Shown here piece by piece: positions 1-6,697 of a stretch of 8,561 nucleotides of DNA. The stretch lies in the NCBI GenBank assembly GCA_031397815.1, contig JANNMJ010000076.1, positions 1 through 8,561 on the forward strand, read 5' to 3'. The stretch comes from JANNMJ01 sp031397815 (GTDB lineage: Bacteria; Bacteroidota; Bacteroidia; Cytophagales; Hymenobacteraceae). The position numbers and the translations under genes are program-made. The notes under the pieces were generated by a model, which was not told the DNA's origin, did no database searches, and saw only the letters and a program-made list of their open reading frames with translations. Position 1 is the stretch's first letter. The number at the start of each line of letters is the position of its first letter.

Positions 1-332
1 CTTGGCTAGTGCATTTGCAAGCTCTAGAGCCACTTTTTCCGATCAAATATCAGAAACAACATAGTCTTCTGAATCAACCGAAAAGACGCTGGGCAACAAT
101 GATAATCAACCAGTTGCAAACTTGTGTATAAGCCATAGGGCAGAGCCCCGCGCGATTCCCGCATGTGCGAAATTATCGGTCCGAAATACCCCGAAGGGGT
201 TTCATCGCAGAAGCCCCGGGTTGCCCTAAGCGAAGCGTGGGCTACTCGGGGTAGACGCAGGACGTGCGACAAACCCACACGAAACCCACCTGACTCTTCA
301 TAACACAAAATCGCTTCCCATCTCCCAAAACC
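1..332. other. Intergenic region downstream of the tuf terminator, no convincing gene
   Basis: No gene with a recognisable product is visible in these bases. A minus-strand open frame (24-308, 94 codons) runs straight through the hairpin cluster described separately. Its translation resembles no family I know and is rich in Arg, Ser and Cys, as expected from translating a GC-rich repeat. A short plus-strand frame is open from the window edge to a TAG at 62-64 and could be the tail of a gene lying outside, but 20 codons cannot support a call. A perfect 10-bp palindrome, GCTCTAGAGC, lies at 21-30. No tRNA-Trp, secE or nusG, the common downstream neighbours of tuf in Bacteroidota, is present. 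Confidence 0.6.
138..251. repeat. Cluster of three GC-rich hairpins, candidate dispersed (REP-like) intergenic repeat
   Basis: Three stem-loops lie in a row. The first is GGGC-AGA-GCCC at 138-148. The second is ACCCC-GAA-GGGGT at 188-200. The third is larger: CCCCG (214-218) pairs with CGGGG (247-251), and inside it GCCC (223-226) pairs with GGGC (239-242), capped by GC-GAA-GC at 230-236. The short GC stems with three-base purine loops, and the lack of coding sense, resemble the structured intergenic repeats scattered through many Bacteroidota genomes, some of which are linked to RAYT (IS200-like) transposases. Only one copy is in this window, so repetitiveness is inferred from style and not observed. 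Confidence 0.45.
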
Positions 333-333
333 A

Positions 334-371
334 AAATTCCCCCTGCCGACCGAGGTCAGCAGGGGGAATTT
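334..371 (-). terminator. Intrinsic terminator of the tRNA-tuf operon
   Basis: Thirteen bases at 334-346 (AAATTCCCCCTGC) are perfectly complementary to 359-371. After one mismatch the stem continues with GAC/GTC around a CGAG loop. Read on the minus strand, the hairpin starts 30 bases after the tuf stop codon and runs into AATTTTGGTTTTGG, giving the T-rich tail of a rho-independent terminator. The stem is nearly symmetric, but the T-rich side clearly favours termination of minus-strand transcription. Confidence 0.9.
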
Positions 372-401
372 GATTAGCTAGGCTAAACCAGTCGGGGAAG
401 A

Positions 402-1589
402 CTAGTCGAGGATTTCGGTCACCTGACCGGCACCTACCGTACGACCACCTTCGCGGATAGCGAAGCGGAGGCCTTTTTCCATAGCAACGGCGTTGATCAG
501 CTCCACCGTGATGGTCACGTTGTCGCCGGGCATTACCATCTCCACACCTTCAGCCAGCGTGATGATGCCGGTTACGTCGGTGGTACGGAAGTAGAACTGC
601 GGACGGTAGTTGTTGAAGAACGGGGTGTGGCGGCCGCCTTCCTCTTTCGAGAGAACGTACACCTCTGCCTTGAACTTCTTGTGAGGAGTTACCGAGTTGG
701 GCTTGCAGATAACCATACCGCGACGGATGGCTTCTTTTTCAATCCCGCGGAGCAACAGACCCACGTTGTCACCAGCCTCACCACGGTCGAGGATTTTGCG
801 GAACATCTCAACGCCCGTTACGGTCGACTTGAGGTTTTCAGCACCCATACCGAGGATTTCGACTTGCTCACCCGAGTTGATGATACCGCGCTCGATACGA
901 CCCGTAGCCACGGTACCGCGGCCGGTGATCGAGAACACGTCCTCTACTGGCATCAGGAACGGCAGGTCGGTCAGACGAGCAGGGATCGGAATGAAGCTGT
1001 CAACAGCGTCCATCAGCTCCTCAATCGTCTTCACCCACTTTGGATCGCCGTTCAGACCACCGAGGGCCGAACCTTGAATGACGGGGATGTTGTCGCCGTC
1101 GAAGTTGTAGAACGAAAGCAGGTCACGGATTTCCATCTCCACAAGCTCAAGCAGCTCGGGATCGTCGACCATGTCAACTTTGTTCATGAACACCACCAGC
1201 TGGGGAACACCCACCTGACGGGCGAGCAGGATATGCTCGCGGGTTTGGGGCATTGGGCCGTCGGTCGCAGCTACCACGAGGATAGCACCGTCCATCTGAG
1301 CCGCACCCGTTACCATGTTCTTAACGTAGTCGGCGTGACCCGGGCAGTCTACGTGAGCGTAGTGCCGGTTTACCGTGGAGTATTCTACGTGGGCGGTGTT
1401 GATCGTGATACCGCGCTCTTTTTCCTCAGGAGCGTTGTCGATCGAGGAGAAGTCGCGCTTTTCGGCCAAGCCTTTATTAGCCAGCACCATCGTGATGGCG
1501 GCCGTCAGCGTCGTTTTGCCGTGGTCAACGTGACCGATGGTGCCGATGTTGACGTGGGGCTTGGAACGATCAAAATTCTCTTTTGCCAT
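402..1589 (-). CDS. tuf: Translation elongation factor Tu (EF-Tu)
   Basis: EF-Tu is the GTPase that delivers aminoacyl-tRNA to the ribosomal A site in the cytoplasm. The 395-residue protein has the normal bacterial length and all three domains. The GTPase domain shows the P-loop GHVDHGKT (19-26), the switch I segment RGITINTAHVEY (59-70), DCPGH (81-85) with the catalytic His85, NKVD (136-139) and SAL (174-176). Domain 2 (SITGRGTVATGRIERG) and domain 3 (GGRHTPFF, then FRTTDVTG) follow. It starts at the ATG whose complement is 1587-1589 and ends with TAG at 402-404. No Shine-Dalgarno sequence is seen, as is usual in Bacteroidota. It is the last gene of a tRNA-Tyr, tRNA-Gly, tRNA-Thr, tuf unit and is followed by a strong terminator. 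It probably receives operon read-through plus transcripts from its own promoter near 1646-1678. Confidence 0.99.
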   Translation of the reverse strand: MAKENFDRSKPHVNIGTIGHVDHGKTTLTAAITMVLANKGLAEKRDFSSIDNAPEEKERGITINTAHVEYSTVNRHYAHVDCPGHADYVKNMVTGAAQMDGAILVVAATDGPMPQTREHILLARQVGVPQLVVFMNKVDMVDDPELLELVEMEIRDLLSFYNFDGDNIPVIQGSALGGLNGDPKWVKTIEELMDAVDSFIPIPARLTDLPFLMPVEDVFSITGRGTVATGRIERGIINSGEQVEILGMGAENLKSTVTGVEMFRKILDRGEAGDNVGLLLRGIEKEAIRRGMVICKPNSVTPHKKFKAEVYVLSKEEGGRHTPFFNNYRPQFYFRTTDVTGIITLAEGVEMVMPGDNVTITVELINAVAMEKGLRFAIREGGRTVGAGQVTEILD

Positions 1590-1645
1590 CGGGCGGGGGA
1601 AAGTAAAAAGTTAAGAAGGCTGTTGAATTGCGGAACGTGCGAACA

Positions 1646-1678
1646 CAAAGATACGGAACCTTCGCGACCTGCGCGAAA
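1646..1678 (-). promoter_or_regulatory. Candidate internal promoter for tuf (TATCTTTG -7 box)
   Basis: On the minus strand TATCTTTG (1653 down to 1646) matches the Bacteroidota -7 consensus TAnnTTTG exactly. A weaker -33 element, TTTC (1678-1675), lies 21 bp upstream, within the usual spacing. Transcription would begin near 1639 and give a leader of about 50 bases before the tuf ATG. The box overlaps the 3' arm of the stem-loop at 1650-1689, so the same bases may also act in RNA. Confidence 0.55.
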
Positions 1679-1689
1679 CGCTCCGTATC
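1650..1689 (-). promoter_or_regulatory. Stem-loop between tRNA-Thr and tuf (possible attenuator or processing site)
   Basis: GATACGGA (1650-1657) pairs perfectly with TCCGTATC (1682-1689). Inside this, after a 3/4-base internal loop, TTCGCG (1661-1666) pairs with CGCGAA (1672-1677) around a five-base loop. Read on the minus strand, the hairpin follows the tRNA-Thr 3' end by about 26 bases and is followed by TTTGTGTT. This weak T-rich tract could support partial termination. It could instead be a signal for processing or stabilising the tuf mRNA once the tRNAs are cut away. The role is inferred; the pairing is directly visible. Confidence 0.6.
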
Positions 1690-1715
1690 CGAAGAGGGTG
1701 CGCGAGCGCGCGAAC

Positions 1716-1790
<75 letters not shown>

Positions 1791-1880
1791 GGATATGAGA
1801 AGTTTACGGCTTCTAGTAGCTTGCTTGCGCCTTGCTGAGCAAAACGAAGACAAAAACCAGTAACTAAAACCTGGGAAAAG

Positions 1881-1953
1881 AGCGGAAGACGAGGTTCGAA
1901 CCCGCGACCTACAGCTTGGAAGGCTGTCGCTCTACCAACTGAGCTACTTCCGC
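1881..1953 (-). tRNA. tRNA-Gly(UCC)
   Basis: Read on the minus strand, the acceptor stem GCGGAAG/CTTCCGC joins 1953-1947 with 1888-1882. The D arm is GCTC/GAGC. The anticodon stem ACAGC/GCTGT encloses CTTCCAA, so the anticodon is TCC, reading GGA and GGG. The T arm contains GGTTCGAACC. The discriminator is T (1881). The next three bases read CTT, so CCA is not encoded and must be added by the CCA-adding enzyme, unlike the two neighbouring tRNAs. Its place between tRNA-Tyr and tRNA-Thr matches glyT in the E. coli tufB operon. Confidence 0.97.
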
Positions 1954-2039
1954 AAAAAAAGGTTAAAAGGCTTTATCAACACCTGCTCCCGGTGCCTTAC
2001 GGCGCTGGTTACTGGCTTTCAAAAACCTCAAACCCTTAG

Positions 2040-2122
2040 TGGTGGGGGCAAAAGGACTCGAACCTTTGAACCCGAAGGAGGGGATTTACAGTCCCCCGCA
2101 ATTGCCGCTATGCGATGCCCCC
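2040..2122 (-). tRNA. tRNA-Tyr(GUA)
   Basis: Read on the minus strand, the acceptor stem GGGGGCA/TGCCCCC joins 2122-2116 with 2050-2044. The anticodon stem GGGGA/TCCCC encloses CTGTAAA, giving anticodon GTA. A long class II variable arm (CTCCTTCGGGTTC) is present, as expected for bacterial tRNA-Tyr. The T arm is AAAGG-TTCGAGT-CCTTT. The discriminator is A (2043) and CCA is encoded (2042-2040). It is the first gene of the operon, about 45 bases after the predicted transcription start. The E. coli counterpart tyrU is preceded by thrU (tRNA-Thr UGU), which is absent here. Confidence 0.97.
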
Positions 2123-2173
2123 CGCTAAGTGCGCACCGGCGGTTCCGGTGGGCTTGTATGGTGTTTGGGAGCG

Positions 2174-2204
2174 CAAAAGTACGGTCTATTTCTTTCCGAG
2201 CAAA
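2174..2204 (-). promoter_or_regulatory. Main promoter of the tRNA-Tyr-Gly-Thr-tuf operon (Bacteroidota consensus)
   Basis: On the minus strand TTTG (2204-2201), a 19-bp spacer and TACTTTTG (2181-2174) match both elements of the Bacteroidota primary sigma-factor promoter (TTTG, N19, TAnnTTTG) without mismatch. An A/T-rich block with TTTCC and AAAATTTC just upstream (about 2205-2222) could act as an UP-like element. Transcription would begin near 2167, leaving a leader of about 45 bases before tRNA-Tyr. A near-perfect promoter suits a strongly expressed tRNA and EF-Tu operon. Confidence 0.85.
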
Positions 2205-2257
2205 TTTTTCGGCGGAAATTTTCAAGAGAAACTCTCTGCCGCGTGTCCAGTGGGTGC

Positions 2258-2785
2258 TCAGGCAGGTTGGGAGCCGAAGTGCGCAACCAGCAAATGGTAG
2301 TGGTGGAATTCGTGCGCGGCAATGACCCAACCAAGGGCGCGTACGCTCGTGCGATGCCCGGAAGCGGTGCCGGTGCGGGTGTCGGTATCAGGCGGCAAGT
2401 TGCTGAGCAGCGCGACAGTAGCGGTGCGCTGGGCGGTGTATTCAGCGAGCAAATCGCTCAAAGATCGCGCGTTCGCTTGGGTATTGGCGACGTAGGCATC
2501 TTGATCAAAACCGGGCAATGGTTGCTGCTCGCCGCGGGCGATGGCGAGGGCGCGGTAGGCGAAAACGCGCTCACAATCGATGAGGTGTATCAGCACTTCC
2601 TTGATGCTCCACTTGCCGGGGGCAGTGGGCTGGCCGGCGGCCTCATCGGTGACGGGCGCTAGTAGGTTATGCAGCGCGGCGGGTTGGGCGCGCAGGATGG
2701 GCAGCAGATCGCCGGTGGCGGGGAGCTGCGCGAAGTAAGTGTCGTAGTAAGGGGCGTATTCGCCGGGTTCCGGACGGGAGAACAT
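2258..2785 (-). CDS. DinB superfamily protein (putative metal-dependent hydrolase or transferase)
   Basis: The 175-residue protein matches the DinB_2 / YfiT-like four-helix-bundle fold. Typical landmarks are GKWSIKEVLIHLIDCERVFA (57-76), the ARGE and LPGFDQDAY segment (83-98) and the C-terminal AAHEFHHYHLL (156-166). His67, His158 and His162 are spaced as the usual three-histidine metal site. Family members include thiol S-transferases and damage-inducible proteins of unknown role, so the substrate cannot be read from sequence. The ATG start (complement of 2783-2785) gives the normal family N-terminus with EYAPYYDTYF; the stop is TGA at 2258-2260. It lies head to head with nth, 72 bases apart, and just upstream of the tRNA-tuf promoter on the same strand. 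I see no strong promoter or terminator of its own. Confidence 0.88.
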   Translation of the reverse strand: MFSRPEPGEYAPYYDTYFAQLPATGDLLPILRAQPAALHNLLAPVTDEAAGQPTAPGKWSIKEVLIHLIDCERVFAYRALAIARGEQQPLPGFDQDAYVANTQANARSLSDLLAEYTAQRTATVALLSNLPPDTDTRTGTASGHRTSVRALGWVIAAHEFHHYHLLVAHFGSQPA

Positions 2786-2809
2786 TGGAGGAAAGGCTAT
2801 GGTGGAAAA

Positions 2810-2836
2810 TTGGCCGTTGACACAGCCGTAGTTTTG
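2810..2836 (+). promoter_or_regulatory. Candidate promoter of the nth-asnB-glycosyltransferase operon
   Basis: TAGTTTTG (2829-2836) fits the Bacteroidota -7 consensus TAnnTTTG. A TTG (2810-2812) lies 16 bp upstream, slightly closer than the usual 17-23 bp, so the -33 element is only fair. Transcription would begin near 2843, about 15 bases before the nth ATG. Confidence 0.5.
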
Positions 2837-2857
2837 GGCTGACGTCGCAAACTTCCG

Positions 2858-3547
2858 ATGAAAACCTCTGATCGCTACGCGCGCCTACTCAGCTATTTCG
2901 CCGCCGCCCAGCCCGACCCCGAGACGGAGCTGCGCTACACGTCGCCGTATGAATTGCTGGTGGCGGTGGTTTTGAGCGCGCAGTGTACCGATAAGCGCGT
3001 GAATCAGGTAACACCGGCGCTTTTCAGTCGCTTCCCGACGCCCGCTCACTTGGCGAGCGCCGACCCGGAGGAGGTCTTCCCGTTCATCGCGTCGGTGTCG
3101 TATCCGAACAACAAAGCCAAGCATCTGGCCGGGCTGGGGCGGCTGCTGATGAGCGAGTTCGGCGGGGTAGTGCCGAGCGATGTCAACGATTTGCAGAAGC
3201 TGCCCGGCGTGGGTCGGAAGACGGCGAACGTGATCGCATCGGTCATCTTTCAGCAGCCGACGATGGCCGTTGATACGCACGTTTTTCGGGTGTCGCACCG
3301 CATCGGGCTGGTGCCCGCCAAGGCGCGCACGCCGTTGGCGGTGGAGTTGGCGCTGATGCGGCACATTCCGTCGGCGCAGGTGCCGAAGGCGCACCATTGG
3401 CTGATTCTGCACGGGCGTTACATCTGCGTGGCGCGCAAGCCAAAGTGCGCGGAATGCCCGCTGACGGACGTTTGTCGCTACTTCGACACCCTTCAGCGTA
3501 AGGCGTTACGGGATGCGCAGAGCGGGCGCCCTTCCCCTACTGCCTGA
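2858..3547 (+). CDS. nth: Endonuclease III (DNA glycosylase/AP lyase)
   Basis: Endonuclease III removes oxidised pyrimidines from DNA and cleaves the resulting abasic site in base-excision repair. The 229-residue protein has the LLVAVVLSAQCTD signature (33-45), a helix-hairpin-helix LPGVGRKTANVI (115-126) containing the catalytic Lys121, and VDTHVFRVSHR (138-148) with the catalytic Asp139. The C-terminal iron-sulphur cluster motif has cysteines 190, 197, 200 and 206, with the C-X6-C-X2-C-X5-C spacing of E. coli Nth. The ATG at 2858 gives the normal N-terminus. Its TGA stop shares its last base with the ATG of the next gene (TGATG at 3545-3549), which suggests translational coupling. Its placement ahead of two glycan-type genes is unexpected and may only reflect shared transcription. 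Confidence 0.97.
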   Translation: MKTSDRYARLLSYFAAAQPDPETELRYTSPYELLVAVVLSAQCTDKRVNQVTPALFSRFPTPAHLASADPEEVFPFIASVSYPNNKAKHLAGLGRLLMSEFGGVVPSDVNDLQKLPGVGRKTANVIASVIFQQPTMAVDTHVFRVSHRIGLVPAKARTPLAVELALMRHIPSAQVPKAHHWLILHGRYICVARKPKCAECPLTDVCRYFDTLQRKALRDAQSGRPSPTA

Positions 3548-5475
3548 TGTGCGGCATCAGCTTTTTGCTCGACCGTACCGGCGCGCTTGGGCCGCAGGCG
3601 GCGTCGCGGATGCGGGCCGCCACAGCGCATCGGGGGCCGGATGGCTGCGGCAGCTACCAGTTCGGCGATGGCGGACCGGGAACCGTGTACCTCGGCCACA
3701 ACCGGCTCAAGATTGTCGATCTATCGGATGACGCCAATCAGCCGTTTGTGTCAGCTGATGGCCGGTATGCGCTGGTGTATAATGGTGAGATCTATAACTG
3801 GCGCGAGCTGCGGACTGAGCTGGAAACCGAAGGGGTGAGCTTCAAAAGCCAGAGCGATACAGAAGTGCTGCTGCACTTGCTGATCCGAGAGGGTACGGCT
3901 GGCTTACCGAAACTGCGCGGGATGTTCGCGTTTGTATTCTACGACTCAGCCGAAAAGCAGACGATAGCTGTCCGCGATGAGCACGGCATTAAGCCGTTGT
4001 TTTGGGCAAACTCAGACGAAGCGCTAGCTATTGCCTCTGAGATTAGCGCGGTGCGCACTAGCGGGGTAGAGGCGGACCTAACTGAACCCGCCATTAAGCT
4101 GTTACGGCCGCTTGACGCTGATTATGAGCTATTCTTTACGCCGCATTCGCGGCAAGAATATCTGACCTATCGTTACGTGAAGCACCCGCCGTGGGTGTAC
4201 CTCCACGAGGTGAAGCCAGGGACAGCCAAAGTTTGGACTGGCCTGCCATATGATGAGTTATGGACAGAGCTGCGTTACTCCGCTGAACGCGTTATTCCGC
4301 CTCACACATCGCGTGCTGAGTGGCTACCGCGCGTGGAGGCGCTACTTAAACAGAGCCTCGACCGCCATCTGCGTGCCGATGTGCCTGTGGGCTTGTGGCT
4401 CAGCGGCGGCGTTGATTCGACGCTTTTGCTGGCGCTGGCTCGCGAGGTAACCGACACTGCACCAGCGTGTTTTGGCATTAGCCTAGCGCCGACCGAAGGA
4501 TCTTTCGGAACCGAAGACTACCGTTTCGGCCGACGGGCGGCGGCGCTTTTCGGGGCGGAGTTCACGGAAATTTCCGTTGATGATTCACTCCTGAATTATA
4601 CCGACGAATCACTCGCCGCCCTCGGTCAGCCCATCGCCGATTCATCTGTCCTGTTGACGTGGTGGCTGGCCCGGCAGACGCGCGCCGCCGGCGTGAAGGC
4701 CGTGCTGAGTGGCGCCGGGGCCGATGAGTGGTTTGCCGGCTACAACCGCCACCGGGCATTTGCGTGGTATCAGCAACACGAAGCGTGGATTCAGCGGCTG
4801 GCGCCTTTGCTGCGTGTTATTGGTCAGGCTCTGCCTACGGGCTTCAACGTGCCCGGCCGAAAGCAGCTTCAGCTGGTTAGCAAGCTACTGACGCGCGTTG
4901 GACAAACGGCCAGCCGCGACGTAGCCGCACACTTCACCGCCCTTGACGAAGCGCTGCCCAACCTGATGCGATCCCACATCATAAGTATGGATCTCATGGC
5001 GAAGCGACCAACGGAGAATGAGCTACTCGAATTCGATCGAAAAACCTACCTCCCCCAAGACATCCTCGCGCTCACTGACCAAACGTCGATGCGCCACGGC
5101 GTCGAAGTGCGCACACCTTACCTCGACCAAGATCTGACCGCATACGTCGGCCAGATTCCGGCGAAGGAGTTGCTCCGCAACGGACCGAAATGGATGCTGC
5201 GCGAGCTGCTCAACCGGCGCGGCGGCCAAGCCTTCACCAAGCGCAGAAAGGAAGGCTTCGGTTTACCGCTCACTCGCTGGCTGCGTCTGCCGAAATACGC
5301 GTGGCTCTTCGACCCTATTCGTCGCCAAGATCATCCGCTGTTTGAGTACTTGGCTTATAACGAGACTCAGGAGTTTCTGAAGCGCTTTCTGGCGGGGCGC
5401 CACGATCTCGGCGCCGAGGCGTGGGCGCTGATTACGCTGTTTCGCTGGTACGATTTGCAGAAATTTTCATCGTAA
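3547..5475 (+). CDS. Asparagine synthase-type glutamine amidotransferase (AsnB family)
   Basis: This 642-residue protein has the two-domain AsnB architecture. The N-terminal glutaminase has Cys2 (exposed after Met removal), HRGPDG (28-33), Arg53, YNGEIYN (78-84) and Asp104, so ammonia release from glutamine looks intact. The C-terminal ATP-pyrophosphatase domain has the PP-loop SGGVDS (286-291), SGAGADEWFAGY (388-399), LPQDILALTDQTSMRHGVEVRTPYLD (502-527) and KEGFGLP (568-574). Ala390 stands where E. coli AsnB has Glu348 in SGEGSDE, a residue I recall as important for synthetase chemistry. Length is close to B. subtilis-type AsnB (about 615-630) and above E. coli AsnB (554). It could make asparagine. 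Because it sits directly ahead of a GT4 glycosyltransferase, it could instead amidate a sugar acid or another carboxylate in surface-glycan synthesis, as AsnB-like enzymes in polysaccharide clusters are thought to do. The family is certain, the substrate is not. Confidence 0.93.
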   Translation: MCGISFLLDRTGALGPQAASRMRAATAHRGPDGCGSYQFGDGGPGTVYLGHNRLKIVDLSDDANQPFVSADGRYALVYNGEIYNWRELRTELETEGVSFKSQSDTEVLLHLLIREGTAGLPKLRGMFAFVFYDSAEKQTIAVRDEHGIKPLFWANSDEALAIASEISAVRTSGVEADLTEPAIKLLRPLDADYELFFTPHSRQEYLTYRYVKHPPWVYLHEVKPGTAKVWTGLPYDELWTELRYSAERVIPPHTSRAEWLPRVEALLKQSLDRHLRADVPVGLWLSGGVDSTLLLALAREVTDTAPACFGISLAPTEGSFGTEDYRFGRRAAALFGAEFTEISVDDSLLNYTDESLAALGQPIADSSVLLTWWLARQTRAAGVKAVLSGAGADEWFAGYNRHRAFAWYQQHEAWIQRLAPLLRVIGQALPTGFNVPGRKQLQLVSKLLTRVGQTASRDVAAHFTALDEALPNLMRSHIISMDLMAKRPTENELLEFDRKTYLPQDILALTDQTSMRHGVEVRTPYLDQDLTAYVGQIPAKELLRNGPKWMLRELLNRRGGQAFTKRRKEGFGLPLTRWLRLPKYAWLFDPIRRQDHPLFEYLAYNETQEFLKRFLAGRHDLGAEAWALITLFRWYDLQKFSS

Positions 5476-5484
5476 GCGCACTTG

Positions 5485-6678
5485 GTGGCAGCCACACAAA
5501 CCGTCATCTACCTGCACCAATACTTCTGCACCCCCGCGGAAGGCGGCGCGCTGCGCTCTTGGTTCATTGCCGAGGAGCTAACGCGGCGAGGGATTCGGGT
5601 TGAGATGATTACCGCGCACAACCAGCCTACGTACCAGCGCCGAGCGCTGAGCGCGTTGCTGACGGTCCATTATCTGCCCGTGCCCTACGCCAACAAATTC
5701 GGCGTGGTGGCGCGTAGCTGGGCTTTTCTGGCCTTCGGATGGCGCGCCTTACGCCTTGCGAGCCGTCTCGTGAGCGAAACGGGCGCAGCGGGCACCGTGT
5801 GTTTCGCGACTTCCACCCCGCTCAGCATCGGCGTGGTGGCGCGCTTGCTGCGCCGTTGGCGCAGCATACCCTACGTTTTTGAAGTGCGTGACTTATGGCC
5901 CGAAGCGCCCATTCAGCTCGGCTACGTGCGCGCCGCGCCGCTGCAATGGCTGCTCCGACGGGCCGAAAAATGGATTTACGACGGCGCCCGTCACCTCATC
6001 GCCCTCTCGCCGGGAATGGTCAGCGGGATTCGCGGGACGCAGACCGCAACTCCGGTGACGCTGGTGCCGAATATGGCGGACACCGACGCGTTTCAGCCCG
6101 CCTACGCAGGCTCATCGTCGGCCGATGCGCCTTTTCTTATCCTTTACGCTGGCGCGTTGGGGCGCGCCAATCACGTCAGCTTTCTGCTGGATGCCGCCGA
6201 AGCCGTCAGCGTTGCGGGGCTGACGAACGTGACGTTCGTGATAGCGGGCGAAGGCGCTGAATCTCCCGCCTTGCAAGCCGAAACGGCCCAACGTGGACTG
6301 ACGAACGTGCAGTTCGTCGGCGCTCTCAACCGCGCCGAAATCCAGCAGTGGCGCGCTCGCGCGGCGGCGTCGTTTACGTGTTTCGATACCGTGCCGGTGC
6401 TCGATACCACATCGCCTAACAAATTCTTTGAAGGCTTGGCCGCCGGTGCCCTCTCCATCACCACCACCGGCGGGTGGCTGCGCGAGCTGGTCGAAAGCCA
6501 TCAGTGCGGCTTTGGTTATCAGCCGCATCAACCCGCCGAATTCGTCGAAAAGCTCCGGCCGTTCGTCCTCGACCGCGCTCGCCTGCTGACGGCTCAACGC
6601 AACGCCCGCAGGCTAGCCGAAACCCAATTCAGCCGCGCGCAGCTTAGCGCTGAGGCCGTCCGGGTGATTACTGCGTAA
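5485..6678 (+). CDS. Family 4 glycosyltransferase (WbuB-like)
   Basis: This GT-B fold enzyme of about 397 residues probably transfers an activated sugar to a lipid-linked or surface glycan on the cytoplasmic side of the membrane. The N-terminal acceptor domain begins VIYLHQYFCTPAEGGALRS and contains EVRDLWPEAP (133-142), typical of WbuB-type N-acetyl-amino-sugar transferases. The C-terminal nucleotide-sugar domain shows VPNMADTD (194-201), YAGALGRANH (221-230), VIAGEG (252-257) and SPNKFFEGLAAG with Glu316 as the likely conserved acidic residue. There is no ATG near the 5' end; possible starts are TTG at 5482 and GTG at 5485. I chose GTG, nine bases after the asnB-like stop. No signal peptide or membrane segment is evident. 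It ends only 19 bases from the convergent gldB stop, with no obvious hairpin between. Confidence 0.9.
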   Translation: MAATQTVIYLHQYFCTPAEGGALRSWFIAEELTRRGIRVEMITAHNQPTYQRRALSALLTVHYLPVPYANKFGVVARSWAFLAFGWRALRLASRLVSETGAAGTVCFATSTPLSIGVVARLLRRWRSIPYVFEVRDLWPEAPIQLGYVRAAPLQWLLRRAEKWIYDGARHLIALSPGMVSGIRGTQTATPVTLVPNMADTDAFQPAYAGSSSADAPFLILYAGALGRANHVSFLLDAAEAVSVAGLTNVTFVIAGEGAESPALQAETAQRGLTNVQFVGALNRAEIQQWRARAAASFTCFDTVPVLDTTSPNKFFEGLAAGALSITTTGGWLRELVESHQCGFGYQPHQPAEFVEKLRPFVLDRARLLTAQRNARRLAETQFSRAQLSAEAVRVITA

Positions 6679-6697
6679 TGGCTTCGACAGAAGATAT

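Noticed and set aside
2..64. Possible 3' end of a plus-strand gene entering from the left edge
   Set aside because: Only 20 codons are visible, with no recognisable sequence; an open frame this short is expected by chance.
24..308. 94-codon minus-strand open frame at the left end
   Set aside because: It reads through the triple-hairpin element, has no recognisable product and begins just beyond a strong terminator.
2129..2662. 177-codon plus-strand open frame across the tRNA-tuf promoter and the DinB-like gene
   Set aside because: It is antisense to a recognisable DinB-superfamily protein and crosses a strong promoter; no recognisable product.
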